A DNA stretch of 64,000 nucleotides from Parazoarcus communis (GTDB taxonomy: Bacteria; Pseudomonadota; Gammaproteobacteria; Burkholderiales; Rhodocyclaceae). Made by a program: the position numbers and the translations under genes. Shown here piece after piece: positions 15,490-24,738 of the stretch; the stretch's first letter is position 1, and each line of letters opens with the position of its first letter. The stretch is from NCBI RefSeq assembly GCF_003111645.1, contig NZ_CP022187.1, positions 806,001-870,000 of the forward strand. The letters run 5' to 3'. The notes beneath the pieces are model-generated. The model worked only from the letters and a program-made list of their open reading frames with translations, was not told where the DNA came from and did no database searches.

Positions 15490-18093
15490 ATGAAGGTTGA
15501 GCACTTTGACGTCGCAGGGATTGCGAATGAGCTGCAGCTCGATGATGACGCAATCGCTGAGCGCAAGGCATTTCTGGGCTTCGGTGAGGAGGATGTCGCG
15601 CGTTTGAAGCAGTTGCACTCGCATCTGCAAGGATACGCACCCGTCTTCGCCGAGCGGTTCTACGAGCAGATCCTTGCGTTTGACCAGACCCGGAAGTTGC
15701 TTGCCGACCCGAATACCCTCGCGCGGTTGCAGCGTGCCCAGGTCAGCTACTTCGAAGGCTTGACTGCAGGTGACTATGGACGCGAGTACGTTCACCACCG
15801 GCTTCGCGTCGGCCTCGTCCATCATCGTGTGGGGCTGGAACCGAAATGGTATCTGGGCGCCTACGCCAACTATCTCGTAGGCTTGTTACCCGAGATCAAG
15901 CGGTGCTTCATTGATGATCACGAACAGTGCAATCACACCGTTCAGTCCCTGATCAAGATTGTTTTGCTCGATATGGGTCTCGCAATCGACACCTATATCC
16001 AGGCAAGGGACAACACGATTCTCGGCTTGAAGAATTACGCCGAGATGGTGTTCAACAGCATGCACGACGGGATTCTCGTTCTGTCGCCAACACTATCCGT
16101 GCTGTCTGCGAACGAGAGCTTCATCAGGATGTTTGACCTTCGATCCAACTCGGTCACGGGAAACAGGCTGTCGGCTGTGCTTGAGGGCAGAGGGCTTGAA
16201 CAACGGATTGCAGATGTCCGGGAGACCGGCGTCGATCTGTATGACGCTCCATTCCTGGTTCGCGCGCCGGATAACGGGCGCGAGAAACAGGTCAGGCTGA
16301 CCGTGAAACGGATCTGTCTGGAAGAAGAAGCTGGGCAGTTGCTTCTTGTGCTTGAGCCCGTCACCGCCGAAGAGATTTTTCGTCGGGATGCAGAGGCAAA
16401 ACTCGCTCGCAGTGCCGCGATGCTCCGTGATGCGCAGGCAGTGGCAAGAATCGGTAGCTGGAGCCTGGACCGGTGCGGCGGAGATAAGCTCATACTTGAA
16501 TGGTCAGAAGAAACTTACAGAATCTTCGATACGCCATCCGGGACGCCAGTATCTTTTCAACAGTTTCTTGCCCAGATTCACCCGGACGACCGCGAGGTCG
16601 TCAATCGGGCCTGGCAAGCTGCGCTCTCCGGCGAACCGTATCGGGTCGAGCATCGGATACAGGTCAAAGGGAAAATCCGCTGGATTGAGGAGCGTGCCGC
16701 GCTTGAGTTCGATGACAAGGGCGAACTCATATCCGCACTGGGAACGGCACAGGACATTACTGACCGCAAGCTCTCCGAAGTTCGCATCGAACAGTTTGCC
16801 TTCTACGATTCCCTGACCGGACTGCCGAATCGGGCGCTGTTCCAGGATCGTCTCCATCAGGCGCTGGCGCATGCGAGTCGTCAAGGGCAGTCAATCGCGG
16901 TGCTGTTCATCGATCTCGACCGGTTCAAGGAGGTCAACGACACGCAGGGACATGCCTGCGGCGATCTGGTGTTGTCCGAGGTCGCGCGTCGGTTCCAGAC
17001 GACGCTGCGCCATGATGAGACGCTTGCGCGTCTCGGTGGGGACGAGTTCGTCATCATCGCGCATGAAACCGGGCGTTCGGGGGCAACATTGATCGCCGAG
17101 CGCCTGAACCGGGTACTGGTGAAGACGATCGAGATTGGAGAGAACGCCTTCTCGATCGGAGCGAGCACGGGCGTGGCCATGTATCCGGGCGATGGCGCCG
17201 ACGCGCAGCAACTGCTGAAGCATGCCGATATCGCGATGTACCGGGCCAAGAACGGCGGGGGCGGTCGCTACTGTTTCTACGATTCGGAGATGGGCGTCGA
17301 ACTGGCTCGGCGACTCGAAGTCGCTCATCGGCTCCAACGTGTGTTGCAGGAGGATCGCCTCCAACTCCACTATCAGCCCCAGATTGATCTCAGGACGGGA
17401 ACGCTGACGGGCGCCGAGGCGCTGCTGCGCTGGCGAGATACCGAGTGGGGCTGGGTGAGCCCGGCAGAGTTCATTCCGATTGCGGAAGAGCGGGGAATGA
17501 TGATCACGCTTGGTGAATGGGTGATCAAACAGGCCTGCCATCAACTGCAGTTCTGGACCAAGGCGGGCCTGACGCTGCCTGGTCGTCTGGCAATCAACGT
17601 GGCTGCACAGCAGATCGACCGCGAGGATTTTGCCCGTCGCGCGATTACGATCATCCGCGAAGCAGGCGTATCGCCTGACCAGATCGAACTCGAAATCACC
17701 GAGTCCGGCATGATGCGCGATCCCGACTGCGCGATGAAGGTCACCCGCGCGCTTGTCGACGCCGGCTTCACGATTGCTATCGACGATTTCGGAACCGGGC
17801 ATTCGTCGCTCGCCTATCTCAAACGTTTTCCCGCTCATACGCTTAAGGTCGACATGTCGTTTGTCCGTTCCATGCTCAAGGACCGGAATGATCACAGCAT
17901 CGTCGCCACCATCATTGCAATGGCAAAGAACCTCGGTCTTCGAACGCTTGCGGAAGGCGTGGAGGAGTCCGCTCAGGCTGAACGCCTGCTGGCTCTGGGC
18001 TGCGACAAGGCGCAGGGCTATCTTTTTGGCCGCCCGGAGTCGCCTGTCGTGTTCGCAAACAGGTGGCTCGGAACCGGGAAAAGCATGCCATAG
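15490..18093 (+). CDS. globin-coupled sensor with PAS, GGDEF and EAL domains
   Basis: An 867-residue cytoplasmic cyclic-di-GMP enzyme with a haem-globin input. The protoglobin domain (about 10-165) has H111 in RVGLVHHRVGL as the likely proximal haem ligand, so it should sense oxygen or another diatomic gas. Two PAS-like domains follow (about 190-425), then GGDEF (intact GGDEF; the I-site position reads RHDE, not RxxD, so product inhibition may be altered) and an intact EAL domain (EALLRW, TESGM, DDFGTG). The start at 15490 is chosen because the homologous region begins there with GGA upstream. The next gene is an Aer-like receptor, so redox or oxygen signals seem to feed both c-di-GMP and taxis. 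Confidence 0.88.
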   Translation: MKVEHFDVAGIANELQLDDDAIAERKAFLGFGEEDVARLKQLHSHLQGYAPVFAERFYEQILAFDQTRKLLADPNTLARLQRAQVSYFEGLTAGDYGREYVHHRLRVGLVHHRVGLEPKWYLGAYANYLVGLLPEIKRCFIDDHEQCNHTVQSLIKIVLLDMGLAIDTYIQARDNTILGLKNYAEMVFNSMHDGILVLSPTLSVLSANESFIRMFDLRSNSVTGNRLSAVLEGRGLEQRIADVRETGVDLYDAPFLVRAPDNGREKQVRLTVKRICLEEEAGQLLLVLEPVTAEEIFRRDAEAKLARSAAMLRDAQAVARIGSWSLDRCGGDKLILEWSEETYRIFDTPSGTPVSFQQFLAQIHPDDREVVNRAWQAALSGEPYRVEHRIQVKGKIRWIEERAALEFDDKGELISALGTAQDITDRKLSEVRIEQFAFYDSLTGLPNRALFQDRLHQALAHASRQGQSIAVLFIDLDRFKEVNDTQGHACGDLVLSEVARRFQTTLRHDETLARLGGDEFVIIAHETGRSGATLIAERLNRVLVKTIEIGENAFSIGASTGVAMYPGDGADAQQLLKHADIAMYRAKNGGGGRYCFYDSEMGVELARRLEVAHRLQRVLQEDRLQLHYQPQIDLRTGTLTGAEALLRWRDTEWGWVSPAEFIPIAEERGMMITLGEWVIKQACHQLQFWTKAGLTLPGRLAINVAAQQIDREDFARRAITIIREAGVSPDQIELEITESGMMRDPDCAMKVTRALVDAGFTIAIDDFGTGHSSLAYLKRFPAHTLKVDMSFVRSMLKDRNDHSIVATIIAMAKNLGLRTLAEGVEESAQAERLLALGCDKAQGYLFGRPESPVVFANRWLGTGKSMP

Positions 18094-18135
18094 TAAGGAA
18101 ATTCGGCATCAGCAAAGCTGATCGCCGTGCTTAAA

Positions 18136-18154
18136 GCCATACCAAAGGTATGGC
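18136..18154. repeat. perfect inverted repeat before the chemoreceptor gene
   Basis: GCCATACC, AAA, GGTATGGC: a perfect 8-base inverted repeat with a 3-base spacer, 36 bases upstream of the chemoreceptor start. It has no T-run after it on the plus strand. It may be an operator, or a hairpin ending the upstream transcript. Confidence 0.45.
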
Positions 18155-18190
18155 GTTTACTACAACAAGAGACAGGTTCCCGAGGGTGAC

Positions 18191-19825
18191 ATGCGCAAAT
18201 CCGCCAGCGTAACGAGCATTGAAACCCTGCTGCCCGAGGGTGAGTTCATCTACTCGCGTACTGACCTTAAAAGTATCATCGTCGAAGCAAACGAAGCCTT
18301 TGCGCGGATCAGTGCCTACCGTCCGGAGGAGATGATTGGCCAGGCCCACAACATGGTGCGTCACCCGGACATGCCTGCAGAGGCGTTTGCCGACATGTGG
18401 CGCGATCTCAAGGAGGGGCGGCCGTGGCGTGGAATCGTCAAGAACCTGCGCAGCGACGGTGGCTACTACTGGGTCGTGGCGAATGCGTCGCCGGTACGCG
18501 AGAACGGACAAGTCGTTGGATACCAGTCTGTTCGTGCCCGTCCGAGCAGGGAAGAGGTGGTCGCGGCCGAGGAAGCGTACAAACGCATCAGGGAAGGCGA
18601 TAAGTCGATTTGCGTCAAACATGGCCGGATCGTCCCCACGCGACGTTCTCTTTGGGCAATCCTCAACTCGGTGAACATCCAGCTTGTCGGACTCGGCTTG
18701 CTGATGGCAGTGCTCGCACTCTTCGTACTGGTCGATCGTTTTGTGCCCTTGCCGCTCCTGCCTGATGTCATGCTCGCGATCGCCGCGACGGGCTTGCTGT
18801 GGGGGACCTTTTTCCTGGTCTTCGGTCTGCCGCGGATTGCCAGCGATATGACCTCCTTGCACGAGCATCTCGACCACCTCCTGGTTACCGGCGATTTGCG
18901 CAAGCGTTTCACCCTCTCACGGCGGGACGTTCTGGGCGATATCGGTCGCAGCGTCGACCGCTTTGTCTCCTCGGTACAGGCAACGGTGCAGGGGATGAGC
19001 GATTCCGCCGAGCGGGTGGTCAGCGTTTCGGGCGAAGTCGGCTCGGGCGTCGGCAATGTCAGCGATTCGGCACGGGTACAGAGCGACGCAACATCGTCCG
19101 CGGCGGCCGGCATCGAACAGATTACGGTGTCGATCGGCGAAGTCGCCGAGCATGCCGAGGCAACGCGGACCGCAGCGCAGCATGCGAGCACGGTTTCTGC
19201 ACGTGGCAGCACCTTGTCGGCCCAGGCCTGCGAAACGATTCTTGCACTGGCGGAAACCGTCAAGAATGCGGCGATTCAGGTCGAGTTTCTGGGGTCCCAG
19301 TCGGCGGAGATCTCTCGCATCACCGGAGTGATAAGCGATATCGCCGACCAGACAAACCTCTTGGCCCTGAACGCGGCAATTGAGGCTGCACGCGCCGGAG
19401 AGCAAGGGCGAGGATTTGCCGTCGTTGCCGACGAAGTGCGCAAGCTCGCCGAGCGCACCGGCAATGCCACGAAGGAGATCAGCACCATGGTCGGCTCGAT
19501 CCAGGTTGAAACCCAGAAAGCAGTCAGTGGAATGCGGCAGGGTGCAACTCAGGTCGAAAGCGGCGTGAAACTGGTGCAGGACGCACAAGGCGCGCTGCTG
19601 GAGATCAATACCCAGATGAGCAAGACCCTGGGCATGGTCAACGATATTACCCACTCGTCTGCCGAGCAGAACAATGCGATGGTGGTGATGGCACAGAGCG
19701 TCGAGCGCGTCGCATCGATGACCGATCAGAACATGGCGGTCGTCGCCCAAACCCGCGCGGCGGTCGACAGTCTCGATCGGTCGGTCGGCCGCATGAAGAT
19801 GGCCATGGGGCAGTTCGTAGTCTAG
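18191..19825 (+). CDS. Aer-like methyl-accepting chemotaxis protein
   Basis: A 544-residue energy-taxis receptor. An N-terminal PAS domain of the Aer type spans about 20-125 ([22 protein letters not shown][11 protein letters not shown]), which binds FAD in Aer and reports cellular redox state. Two hydrophobic segments follow near 160-215 with little periplasmic sequence between them, then the cytoplasmic signalling domain with the hairpin core [27 protein letters not shown] lies just upstream of the ATG. No other chemotaxis genes are in the window, so it would use a kinase encoded elsewhere. Confidence 0.9.
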   Translation: MRKSASVTSIETLLPEGEFIYSRTDLKSIIVEANEAFARISAYRPEEMIGQAHNMVRHPDMPAEAFADMWRDLKEGRPWRGIVKNLRSDGGYYWVVANASPVRENGQVVGYQSVRARPSREEVVAAEEAYKRIREGDKSICVKHGRIVPTRRSLWAILNSVNIQLVGLGLLMAVLALFVLVDRFVPLPLLPDVMLAIAATGLLWGTFFLVFGLPRIASDMTSLHEHLDHLLVTGDLRKRFTLSRRDVLGDIGRSVDRFVSSVQATVQGMSDSAERVVSVSGEVGSGVGNVSDSARVQSDATSSAAAGIEQITVSIGEVAEHAEATRTAAQHASTVSARGSTLSAQACETILALAETVKNAAIQVEFLGSQSAEISRITGVISDIADQTNLLALNAAIEAARAGEQGRGFAVVADEVRKLAERTGNATKEISTMVGSIQVETQKAVSGMRQGATQVESGVKLVQDAQGALLEINTQMSKTLGMVNDITHSSAEQNNAMVVMAQSVERVASMTDQNMAVVAQTRAAVDSLDRSVGRMKMAMGQFVV

Positions 19826-19852
19826 GGGGCGTGCGAGGCGCTCGCCTCAAGC

Positions 19853-19876
19853 TCGGGATGCGACATTGCATCCCGA
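19853..19876. terminator. hairpin downstream of the chemoreceptor gene
   Basis: TCGGGATGC, loop GACATT, GCATCCCGA: a perfect 9-base stem 28 bases after the chemoreceptor stop, in a convergent gap. There is no following T-run, so it is a terminator or mRNA-stabilising hairpin of moderate certainty. Confidence 0.45.
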
Positions 19877-19923
19877 CGTGAAGTCCTTCCGACCCGGCTC
19901 TGTCTTTACATGATGAAAACGGC

Positions 19924-19960
19924 GCTGCCTGCCTGCCTTGGTTCAAGGCAGGCAGGCAGC
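19924..19960. terminator. perfect 17-bp hairpin between convergent genes, likely bidirectional terminator
   Basis: Arms 19924-19940 and 19944-19960 are perfect inverted repeats of 17 bases with a 3-base loop (GTT). On the minus strand the stem is followed within a few bases by TTTT, so it can end the leftward operon that finishes at 20050, and it may also stop rightward transcription. Confidence 0.6.
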
Positions 19961-20049
19961 AGGTCTGGTGCGGCGGCAAAGCGGATTTCGCTCACCTGGG
20001 CATGCGGATGCCGGGCGCGCCAACAGTGGTGCGCTGGCCGGAAAGGCTC

Positions 20050-21630
20050 TCAGCGCTTCGCCAATGCATTGGCAACGTGAAAGCCCGATGCGCCGGAGAG
20101 CCCGGGTCCCGGGTGCGTCGACGCGCCGATGTGGTACAGGCCCTTGATCGGCGTGCTGTGATCCTTCACGCCACGAACCGGGCGCCAGAACAGGTACTGG
20201 TCGATCGCGCATTCACCCGAATAGGGGTCGCCGCCGACGAGGTTCATGTTCATCCGCTCCAGATCAGCCGGGGAGATGACCTTGCGACCGATGATGCTCG
20301 CCTTCAGGTTCGGCACGTGCGCAGCGATACGCTCGATTGCGCGGTCGGCATAACGTTCGGCAATGTCAGCAGACCATTTTCCGTCGGCGGTCGCTTCGAT
20401 CTCACCGCGCGCGTCGCCGCGGATGCTGCGGGGACATTCGGGCAACTGAATCCACATGATCCAGCCGCCCTCGGGTGCCCGTGAGGGATCGACGGCGCAG
20501 GGCTGACATACACACACGGTACCTTCCGCGGGCAGCAGGCCACGTTCAGCCTCGTTGACGGCACGCGAAACGCCGTCCATCCCGGGCGTGAGGTGCAGGT
20601 AGATCACTTCGCGCAGCTGCGGATCCGCCCATTGCGGCGGCTCGGACAGTGCGAGGTGAATCTGCATGTTGCCCTTGCCGTAGCGGTACTCGGTGGCCTG
20701 GCGGCGGAGCGGGGCCGGGGCATCGTCCTGCTTGAGCAGCCGGCCGTAGAGCTGGGTGGGCGTGACGTTGCAGATGACCTGCCGGGCCTCGAATACCCGT
20801 CCGTCGCTGATGCGCACACCACGCGTTTTCTTGCCATCCACAAGCACTTCGGCGACGTCGGCGCCGGTCTCGAAATGACCACCAGCACCTTCGATCAGCG
20901 CGCGGAAAGCATCGACGGTGCGCGCGTTTCCACCTTTGACCAGTGGCAGTCCGACGCCTTCCAGCGTGAACGCGATGACGCGCGCCATCAGCGCCGACAT
21001 GGGGCTTTCCGGTCCGAGTCCGGTGTGCAGCACCCACGGCGCCAGCAGCGCGCGCACGAGCTCGTCCTTGAACTGCGTTTCCAGCCAGGCGCGGCAGCTT
21101 TGCATTGCGGGGCCGAAGAAGGCGAGGGTTTCATGTGCGCCCTGTTTCCACACCCGGCCAAGCATCATCTTGCCGACACTTGAACTCCACAGTTCGTTGC
21201 CCAGCAGCGAGAAGATGAGCTCGGCGTTCTGCTCGACGAAGCCCATGCCTTCGGCGTAGGCATCTCCGTCGCCGGGCGCCAGCGCGTTCATGCCTGCGAT
21301 GTTTGCTGCGCGGTCGCGCCCCATGATGAGGAAACGGCCGTCGGGCAGCAGCACGCCGGTGGGGGTGCCGTTGTTGCAGTAGTCAAGCCCGTTTGCGTGC
21401 AGGCCATCCTTCAGTTCGGCGTAGCCCGGGCCTGTGACGAACAACGGATGGGCGGTCGACATGGTGTCATGCAGGTAACCCGGTGCAGTCAGGGCCTCGG
21501 TGCGAATACAGCCGCCGAGCACCCCTTCGCGTTCGAGTACAAGCACCTTCTTTCCGCGTTTCGCCAGCACGCCTGCGCAGACGAGGGAGTTAATTCCGCT
21601 GCCGACGATGATTGCGTCGTATGTGCTCAT
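20050..21630 (-). CDS. phytoene-desaturase-like NAD(P)/FAD-dependent oxidoreductase
   Basis: A 526-residue flavoprotein of the CrtI/PYROXD2 type. The N-terminus has the FAD motif VGSGINSLVCAGVLAKRG (residues 9-26) and the C-terminus a second FAD contact, LYHIGASTHPGPGLSGASG. Family members desaturate or isomerise lipophilic or ring substrates. It is the last gene of the leftward operon, starting ten bases after the flavin reductase stop with GAGG upstream. No carotenoid genes are nearby, so carotenoid synthesis is unlikely and a step on the operon's heteroaromatic substrate is more plausible. The reaction is unknown. Confidence 0.78.
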   Translation of the reverse strand: MSTYDAIIVGSGINSLVCAGVLAKRGKKVLVLEREGVLGGCIRTEALTAPGYLHDTMSTAHPLFVTGPGYAELKDGLHANGLDYCNNGTPTGVLLPDGRFLIMGRDRAANIAGMNALAPGDGDAYAEGMGFVEQNAELIFSLLGNELWSSSVGKMMLGRVWKQGAHETLAFFGPAMQSCRAWLETQFKDELVRALLAPWVLHTGLGPESPMSALMARVIAFTLEGVGLPLVKGGNARTVDAFRALIEGAGGHFETGADVAEVLVDGKKTRGVRISDGRVFEARQVICNVTPTQLYGRLLKQDDAPAPLRRQATEYRYGKGNMQIHLALSEPPQWADPQLREVIYLHLTPGMDGVSRAVNEAERGLLPAEGTVCVCQPCAVDPSRAPEGGWIMWIQLPECPRSIRGDARGEIEATADGKWSADIAERYADRAIERIAAHVPNLKASIIGRKVISPADLERMNMNLVGGDPYSGECAIDQYLFWRPVRGVKDHSTPIKGLYHIGASTHPGPGLSGASGFHVANALAKR

Positions 21631-21640
21631 CGTCCCTGCC

Positions 21641-22165
21641 TCAGGCCGCTGCGGTGCGAACAGCCCGCATCAGACCGGAAAAGGAGCGGGACTCCTCCTC
21701 CGGCGCGGCATAGCGGCCGCGATAGAACAGCAGCGGCGCGCGATCGTCTACATGCAGCTTGCGCACCCGCCCGACGAAAATCAGATGATCGCCGCCGTCG
21801 TACTGGTGCTCGGTGCTGCATTCGAACACGGCCGCGCAACCCGGGAGCAGCGGAATACCGTCGATGCCCTGGGCCGTGTCGACGCCGTTGAACTTGTCGC
21901 CCGCGCCGCGCGCAAAGCAGTCTGAAAGCGCCTGTTGGTTGCTCGCAAGCACATGGATCGCGAAGCCACCTGCCTGGGTGAAGGCGGGCAGGCTGAACGA
22001 GCGTTTTGCCAGGCTCCACAGCACGAGTGGCGGGTCGAGTGACACCGATGCGAAGCTGTTGACCGTGACCCCGACGGGCTGGCCTTCTGCGTCCGTCGTG
22101 GTGATGATGGTGACACCGGTGGCGAAGTGCCCCAGCGCGTCGCGGAGTTCTCGTGAGTCGATCAT
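21641..22165 (-). CDS. flavin reductase of the two-component monooxygenase (StyB-like)
   Basis: A 174-residue NAD(P)H:flavin oxidoreductase (flavin reductase domain; HFATGVTIITT near the start, VTVNSFASVSLDPPL, GDHLIFVGRV). It should supply reduced FAD to the StyA/indole-oxygenase-like protein of the same operon. The start is taken at 22165, preceded by GGAGGA seven bases upstream; a second ATG at 22177 overlaps the porin stop but has a poorer site. The paralogous reductase at 11694-12251 serves the Rut-like operon. Confidence 0.88.
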   Translation of the reverse strand: MIDSRELRDALGHFATGVTIITTTDAEGQPVGVTVNSFASVSLDPPLVLWSLAKRSFSLPAFTQAGGFAIHVLASNQQALSDCFARGAGDKFNGVDTAQGIDGIPLLPGCAAVFECSTEHQYDGGDHLIFVGRVRKLHVDDRAPLLFYRGRYAAPEEESRSFSGLMRAVRTAAA

Positions 22166-22176
22166 TGTGTCCTCCA

Positions 22177-23358
22177 TCAGAACTTCATGCCCATACTGAA
22201 CGAGAGCCAGTCCTGCCCCATATACACTTCGGTCAGACTGTCGGGTGCGGCCCCCTGGCCGCGCACTCGTTCCTTGGGGGATTTTGCGTAGGCGAACGAC
22301 AGTTCCATTTCCTTGCTCATCGCCCAGGTCGCACCCAGGGTGTAGTGACGGCGGTTTGCCGCAGGGGCGAGGATGCCGAGGAAGGTGTCGCGTTTGTCGA
22401 CGATCTGGGTGCCATGGCTGTAACCAGCGCGCAGGGTCAGTGTGTCGCTCAGTGCATGGGCGACACCGATGCGCCACACGGTCTGGTCTTTCCAGCCGAA
22501 GCCAGCAGTCTTGCCTTCGCCGGGCGCAGTGGTGACGCCGGGGTTGCCGAGGGAGCCAACGCCGCTCCAGTTGATCTGCAGCACGTCTGCTGCAACAGTG
22601 AAGGCGCCGACTCGATAAGCCATGCCGAAGCCATAGTTCTCAGGGATGTCGAGGTCGCCGCCATCGGCCAGCAGCCCGTCGAATTCGCTCATCCGACCCA
22701 TGTCCACCTTGCTCGAGTAGGTGGCGCCGAGGGTGAGGGCAGGGGTGATCTGACCGGTCCAGCCCAGCTTGATGCCGGCGCCGGTGGATTCGTCGCGGCC
22801 CTCAGGCAGGCCGAGACCAGCCGGGCCGCGGATATCGAGCACCTGGCGTGCCAGCACCAGACCGACGCCGATGGCATGAGCGTCGTTGAGGCGGTGCGCG
22901 AGGCTGGTGGTGATGACCATCTGCTTGAGCTCCGAGCGCGTCCCCTGCAGTCCGCCGATATTGGTGTCGCGGCCGTAGTCCGTGCCCACCCCATTGCCGA
23001 CGACCGATACCCCGAGCGAGGTGCTGGTGCCGAACATGTGGTTGTAGCCGAGCTGAGGGATCAGATAGATGCTGCGCTCCTTGCTGCCGTCGTACCCGGT
23101 GCCGGCGAAACTGGCACCGTTATCCACCTTAAGCAGGGCTGCACCGGCATCAAGGCGGTCACCCACCAGGACCATGCCGGCCGGGTTGTTGGCGCCGGCG
23201 ACGGCGTCCTGCGGCAGGGCGATCGATACGCCACCCATGCCTTCGGCCTTGACGCCGTAGCCATGAGGAAAGGTGCCCTGTGTGGCAAGCGCGCTGAGCG
23301 GCAAGCCGAGTGCAATGACAAGCGGGAGGCGGCGCAGGAGGTTCCTGGATGTGGTCAT
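22177..23358 (-). CDS. FadL/TodX-family outer-membrane channel for hydrophobic substrates
   Basis: A 393-residue outer-membrane beta-barrel with a signal peptide (residues about 1-27, positively charged RNLLRR then a hydrophobic run ending LSALA) and the FadL-family N-terminus GYGVKAEGMGGVSIAL followed by NNPAG. It ends in phenylalanine, as barrel proteins usually do. Relatives TodX, XylN and StyE import toluene, xylene and styrene. Its place between the monooxygenase and its reductase implies uptake of a poorly soluble aromatic, such as indole. The start at 23358 has GAGGA twelve bases upstream. Confidence 0.88.
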   Translation of the reverse strand: MTTSRNLLRRLPLVIALGLPLSALATQGTFPHGYGVKAEGMGGVSIALPQDAVAGANNPAGMVLVGDRLDAGAALLKVDNGASFAGTGYDGSKERSIYLIPQLGYNHMFGTSTSLGVSVVGNGVGTDYGRDTNIGGLQGTRSELKQMVITTSLAHRLNDAHAIGVGLVLARQVLDIRGPAGLGLPEGRDESTGAGIKLGWTGQITPALTLGATYSSKVDMGRMSEFDGLLADGGDLDIPENYGFGMAYRVGAFTVAADVLQINWSGVGSLGNPGVTTAPGEGKTAGFGWKDQTVWRIGVAHALSDTLTLRAGYSHGTQIVDKRDTFLGILAPAANRRHYTLGATWAMSKEMELSFAYAKSPKERVRGQGAAPDSLTEVYMGQDWLSFSMGMKF

Positions 23359-23371
23359 GTTCGTGATGTCC

Positions 23372-24652
23372 TCAGGCGGCCAGCTTCTGGGCTTCGGCAT
23401 TGATCAGGCGGTCGGTGTCTTCGGGCGCAAACCAGTAGTTGGCATAGTCGCGCGGGTCATTGAAGCCGTTGGCAATGCGCGAGGCGACTGCGGGCAGTTC
23501 CTGTGCGGCGCCGAGCAGCTTGATGATGTGTTCCGGCGGCGGGAAGAGCAGGCTGTTGGTCCAGCGCACGACCTTCTCGGCGTAGCCGTTGTAGAGGTCG
23601 TCGAAGGTCTGGCGCATCCAGGCTTCATCGAATGCCGACGCGTCGTGGGCGAGGATGGCGTCCAGATAGTGCTTGGCGGCCTTGGTCGCGTTGTTCGAGC
23701 CTTGTCCGGTGATCGGGTCGTTCACCAGCACCGCGTCGCCCAGCCCGAGCACCTTGCGGCCCGAGGGCAGGGTGAGCACGGCGTTGCGGACGGTCGGCGT
23801 GATGCGTCCGGCGATGCGGCCGTTGTCGTCGGTGAGCTGGCAGTCGCGGCTGCGCTCGTACTCCCACGGGAGGAAGGTCTTCAGGATGTTCAGGCTGACT
23901 TCGAGGTGCTGCTCGGGCGTCTTTGCATCGCCCCAGCAGTCCATCGGGCCACCCGGCACACCCTCAAACACCATGATGTCGCAGGCCTTGGTGCCGTCGG
24001 CGCCGTCGGTGGTGAGGGCGGGAAACACGAAGTATTCGCCGACGCCAGGGATCAGGTTGAAATTGACGCATTCGTAGTAATCGGTGCGCTTCATCCCGGT
24101 GACGTAGCTCAGCGCGAGCTGCCGCATCGGCTGGCGCACCGGGGAGCGGCTGTCGTCGCGCCCCAGCAGATTGACGATCTCGCCCTTGCCACCGGCAAGC
24201 AGCACCAGTTCGTATTCGGCTGCGAGCGTTTCCAGTTGGTCGACACCGACATCGTCGTAGCGCAGTTCCCCTCCACGACGCTCGAACTCTTTCATCCAGC
24301 CCGGCATCTTCAACCGCTGGTCAACCGACTGGCCGTAGGCATCGAGTCGGGCGTGCCAGTGCAGGGCCTGGGTGCCGCTGCCATCGGGGGCAGGAATGGA
24401 GAAACCGATGCCTTCGGTGCGCGGACAGTCGGCTTCCCACTGGTTGAGGCCAAGGTCGCGCTCGATCTGCAGTGCCGGATCGAAGATGAACTGCGAAGAC
24501 ATCACACGGCCGCTCCAGACGTCCTCAGGCGTGCGGTTGGTGACGATGGTGACGCTGTAGCCTTTGTCGAGCAGGCCGCATCCGAGCAGCAGACCGGCCT
24601 GGCCTGCACCAACAATGGCGACCGAACGGGGGGTAATGTTTTCACTTTGCAT
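23372..24652 (-). CDS. styrene/indole monooxygenase-family FAD oxygenase (StyA / indole oxygenase type)
   Basis: A 426-residue single-domain flavoprotein monooxygenase of the external-reductase type (group E; StyA, indole oxygenase). It has GAGQAGLLLGCGLLDKGY for FAD binding, a central region with SSQF and WHARLDAYGQSVDQR, and VNDPITGQGSNNATKAA for FAD near the end. Relatives epoxidise styrene or oxygenate indole at the 2,3 bond. The operon also holds a flavin reductase, an SDR and an AraC regulator, the set known from iif/ind indole-degradation clusters, and the neighbouring island consumes 2-aminobenzoyl-CoA. Indole is therefore a better guess than styrene, since no styrene-oxide isomerase is present. 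Confidence 0.82.
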   Translation of the reverse strand: MQSENITPRSVAIVGAGQAGLLLGCGLLDKGYSVTIVTNRTPEDVWSGRVMSSQFIFDPALQIERDLGLNQWEADCPRTEGIGFSIPAPDGSGTQALHWHARLDAYGQSVDQRLKMPGWMKEFERRGGELRYDDVGVDQLETLAAEYELVLLAGGKGEIVNLLGRDDSRSPVRQPMRQLALSYVTGMKRTDYYECVNFNLIPGVGEYFVFPALTTDGADGTKACDIMVFEGVPGGPMDCWGDAKTPEQHLEVSLNILKTFLPWEYERSRDCQLTDDNGRIAGRITPTVRNAVLTLPSGRKVLGLGDAVLVNDPITGQGSNNATKAAKHYLDAILAHDASAFDEAWMRQTFDDLYNGYAEKVVRWTNSLLFPPPEHIIKLLGAAQELPAVASRIANGFNDPRDYANYWFAPEDTDRLINAEAQKLAA

Positions 24653-24738
24653 GGTGTTGTCTCCGCTTTGGGGGTATCTGTGGTGTGCGTGGCTGAGCAG
24701 GTACGAATGACCCGGTACAAACGGGTCCCTGCGGACAC
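24653..24738 (-). other. hairpin-containing spacer between SDR and monooxygenase genes
   Basis: The 86-base spacer holds GACCCG (24709-24714) and CGGGTC (24722-24727), a 6-base stem with a 7-base loop, inside an imperfect outer pairing GCAGG/CCTGC. It could affect relative expression of the two genes; this is a weak call. Confidence 0.3.

Noticed and set aside
20050-21630. Carotenoid desaturase reading of the CrtI-like protein
   Set aside because: No phytoene synthase or other carotenoid genes nearby, and the gene belongs to an oxygenase operon; the CrtI fold is shared by many other oxidoreductases.
23372-24652. Styrene degradation reading of the StyA-like operon
   Set aside because: No styrene-oxide isomerase or phenylacetaldehyde dehydrogenase is present, while SDR, AraC regulator and anthranilate genes point to an N-heteroaromatic.
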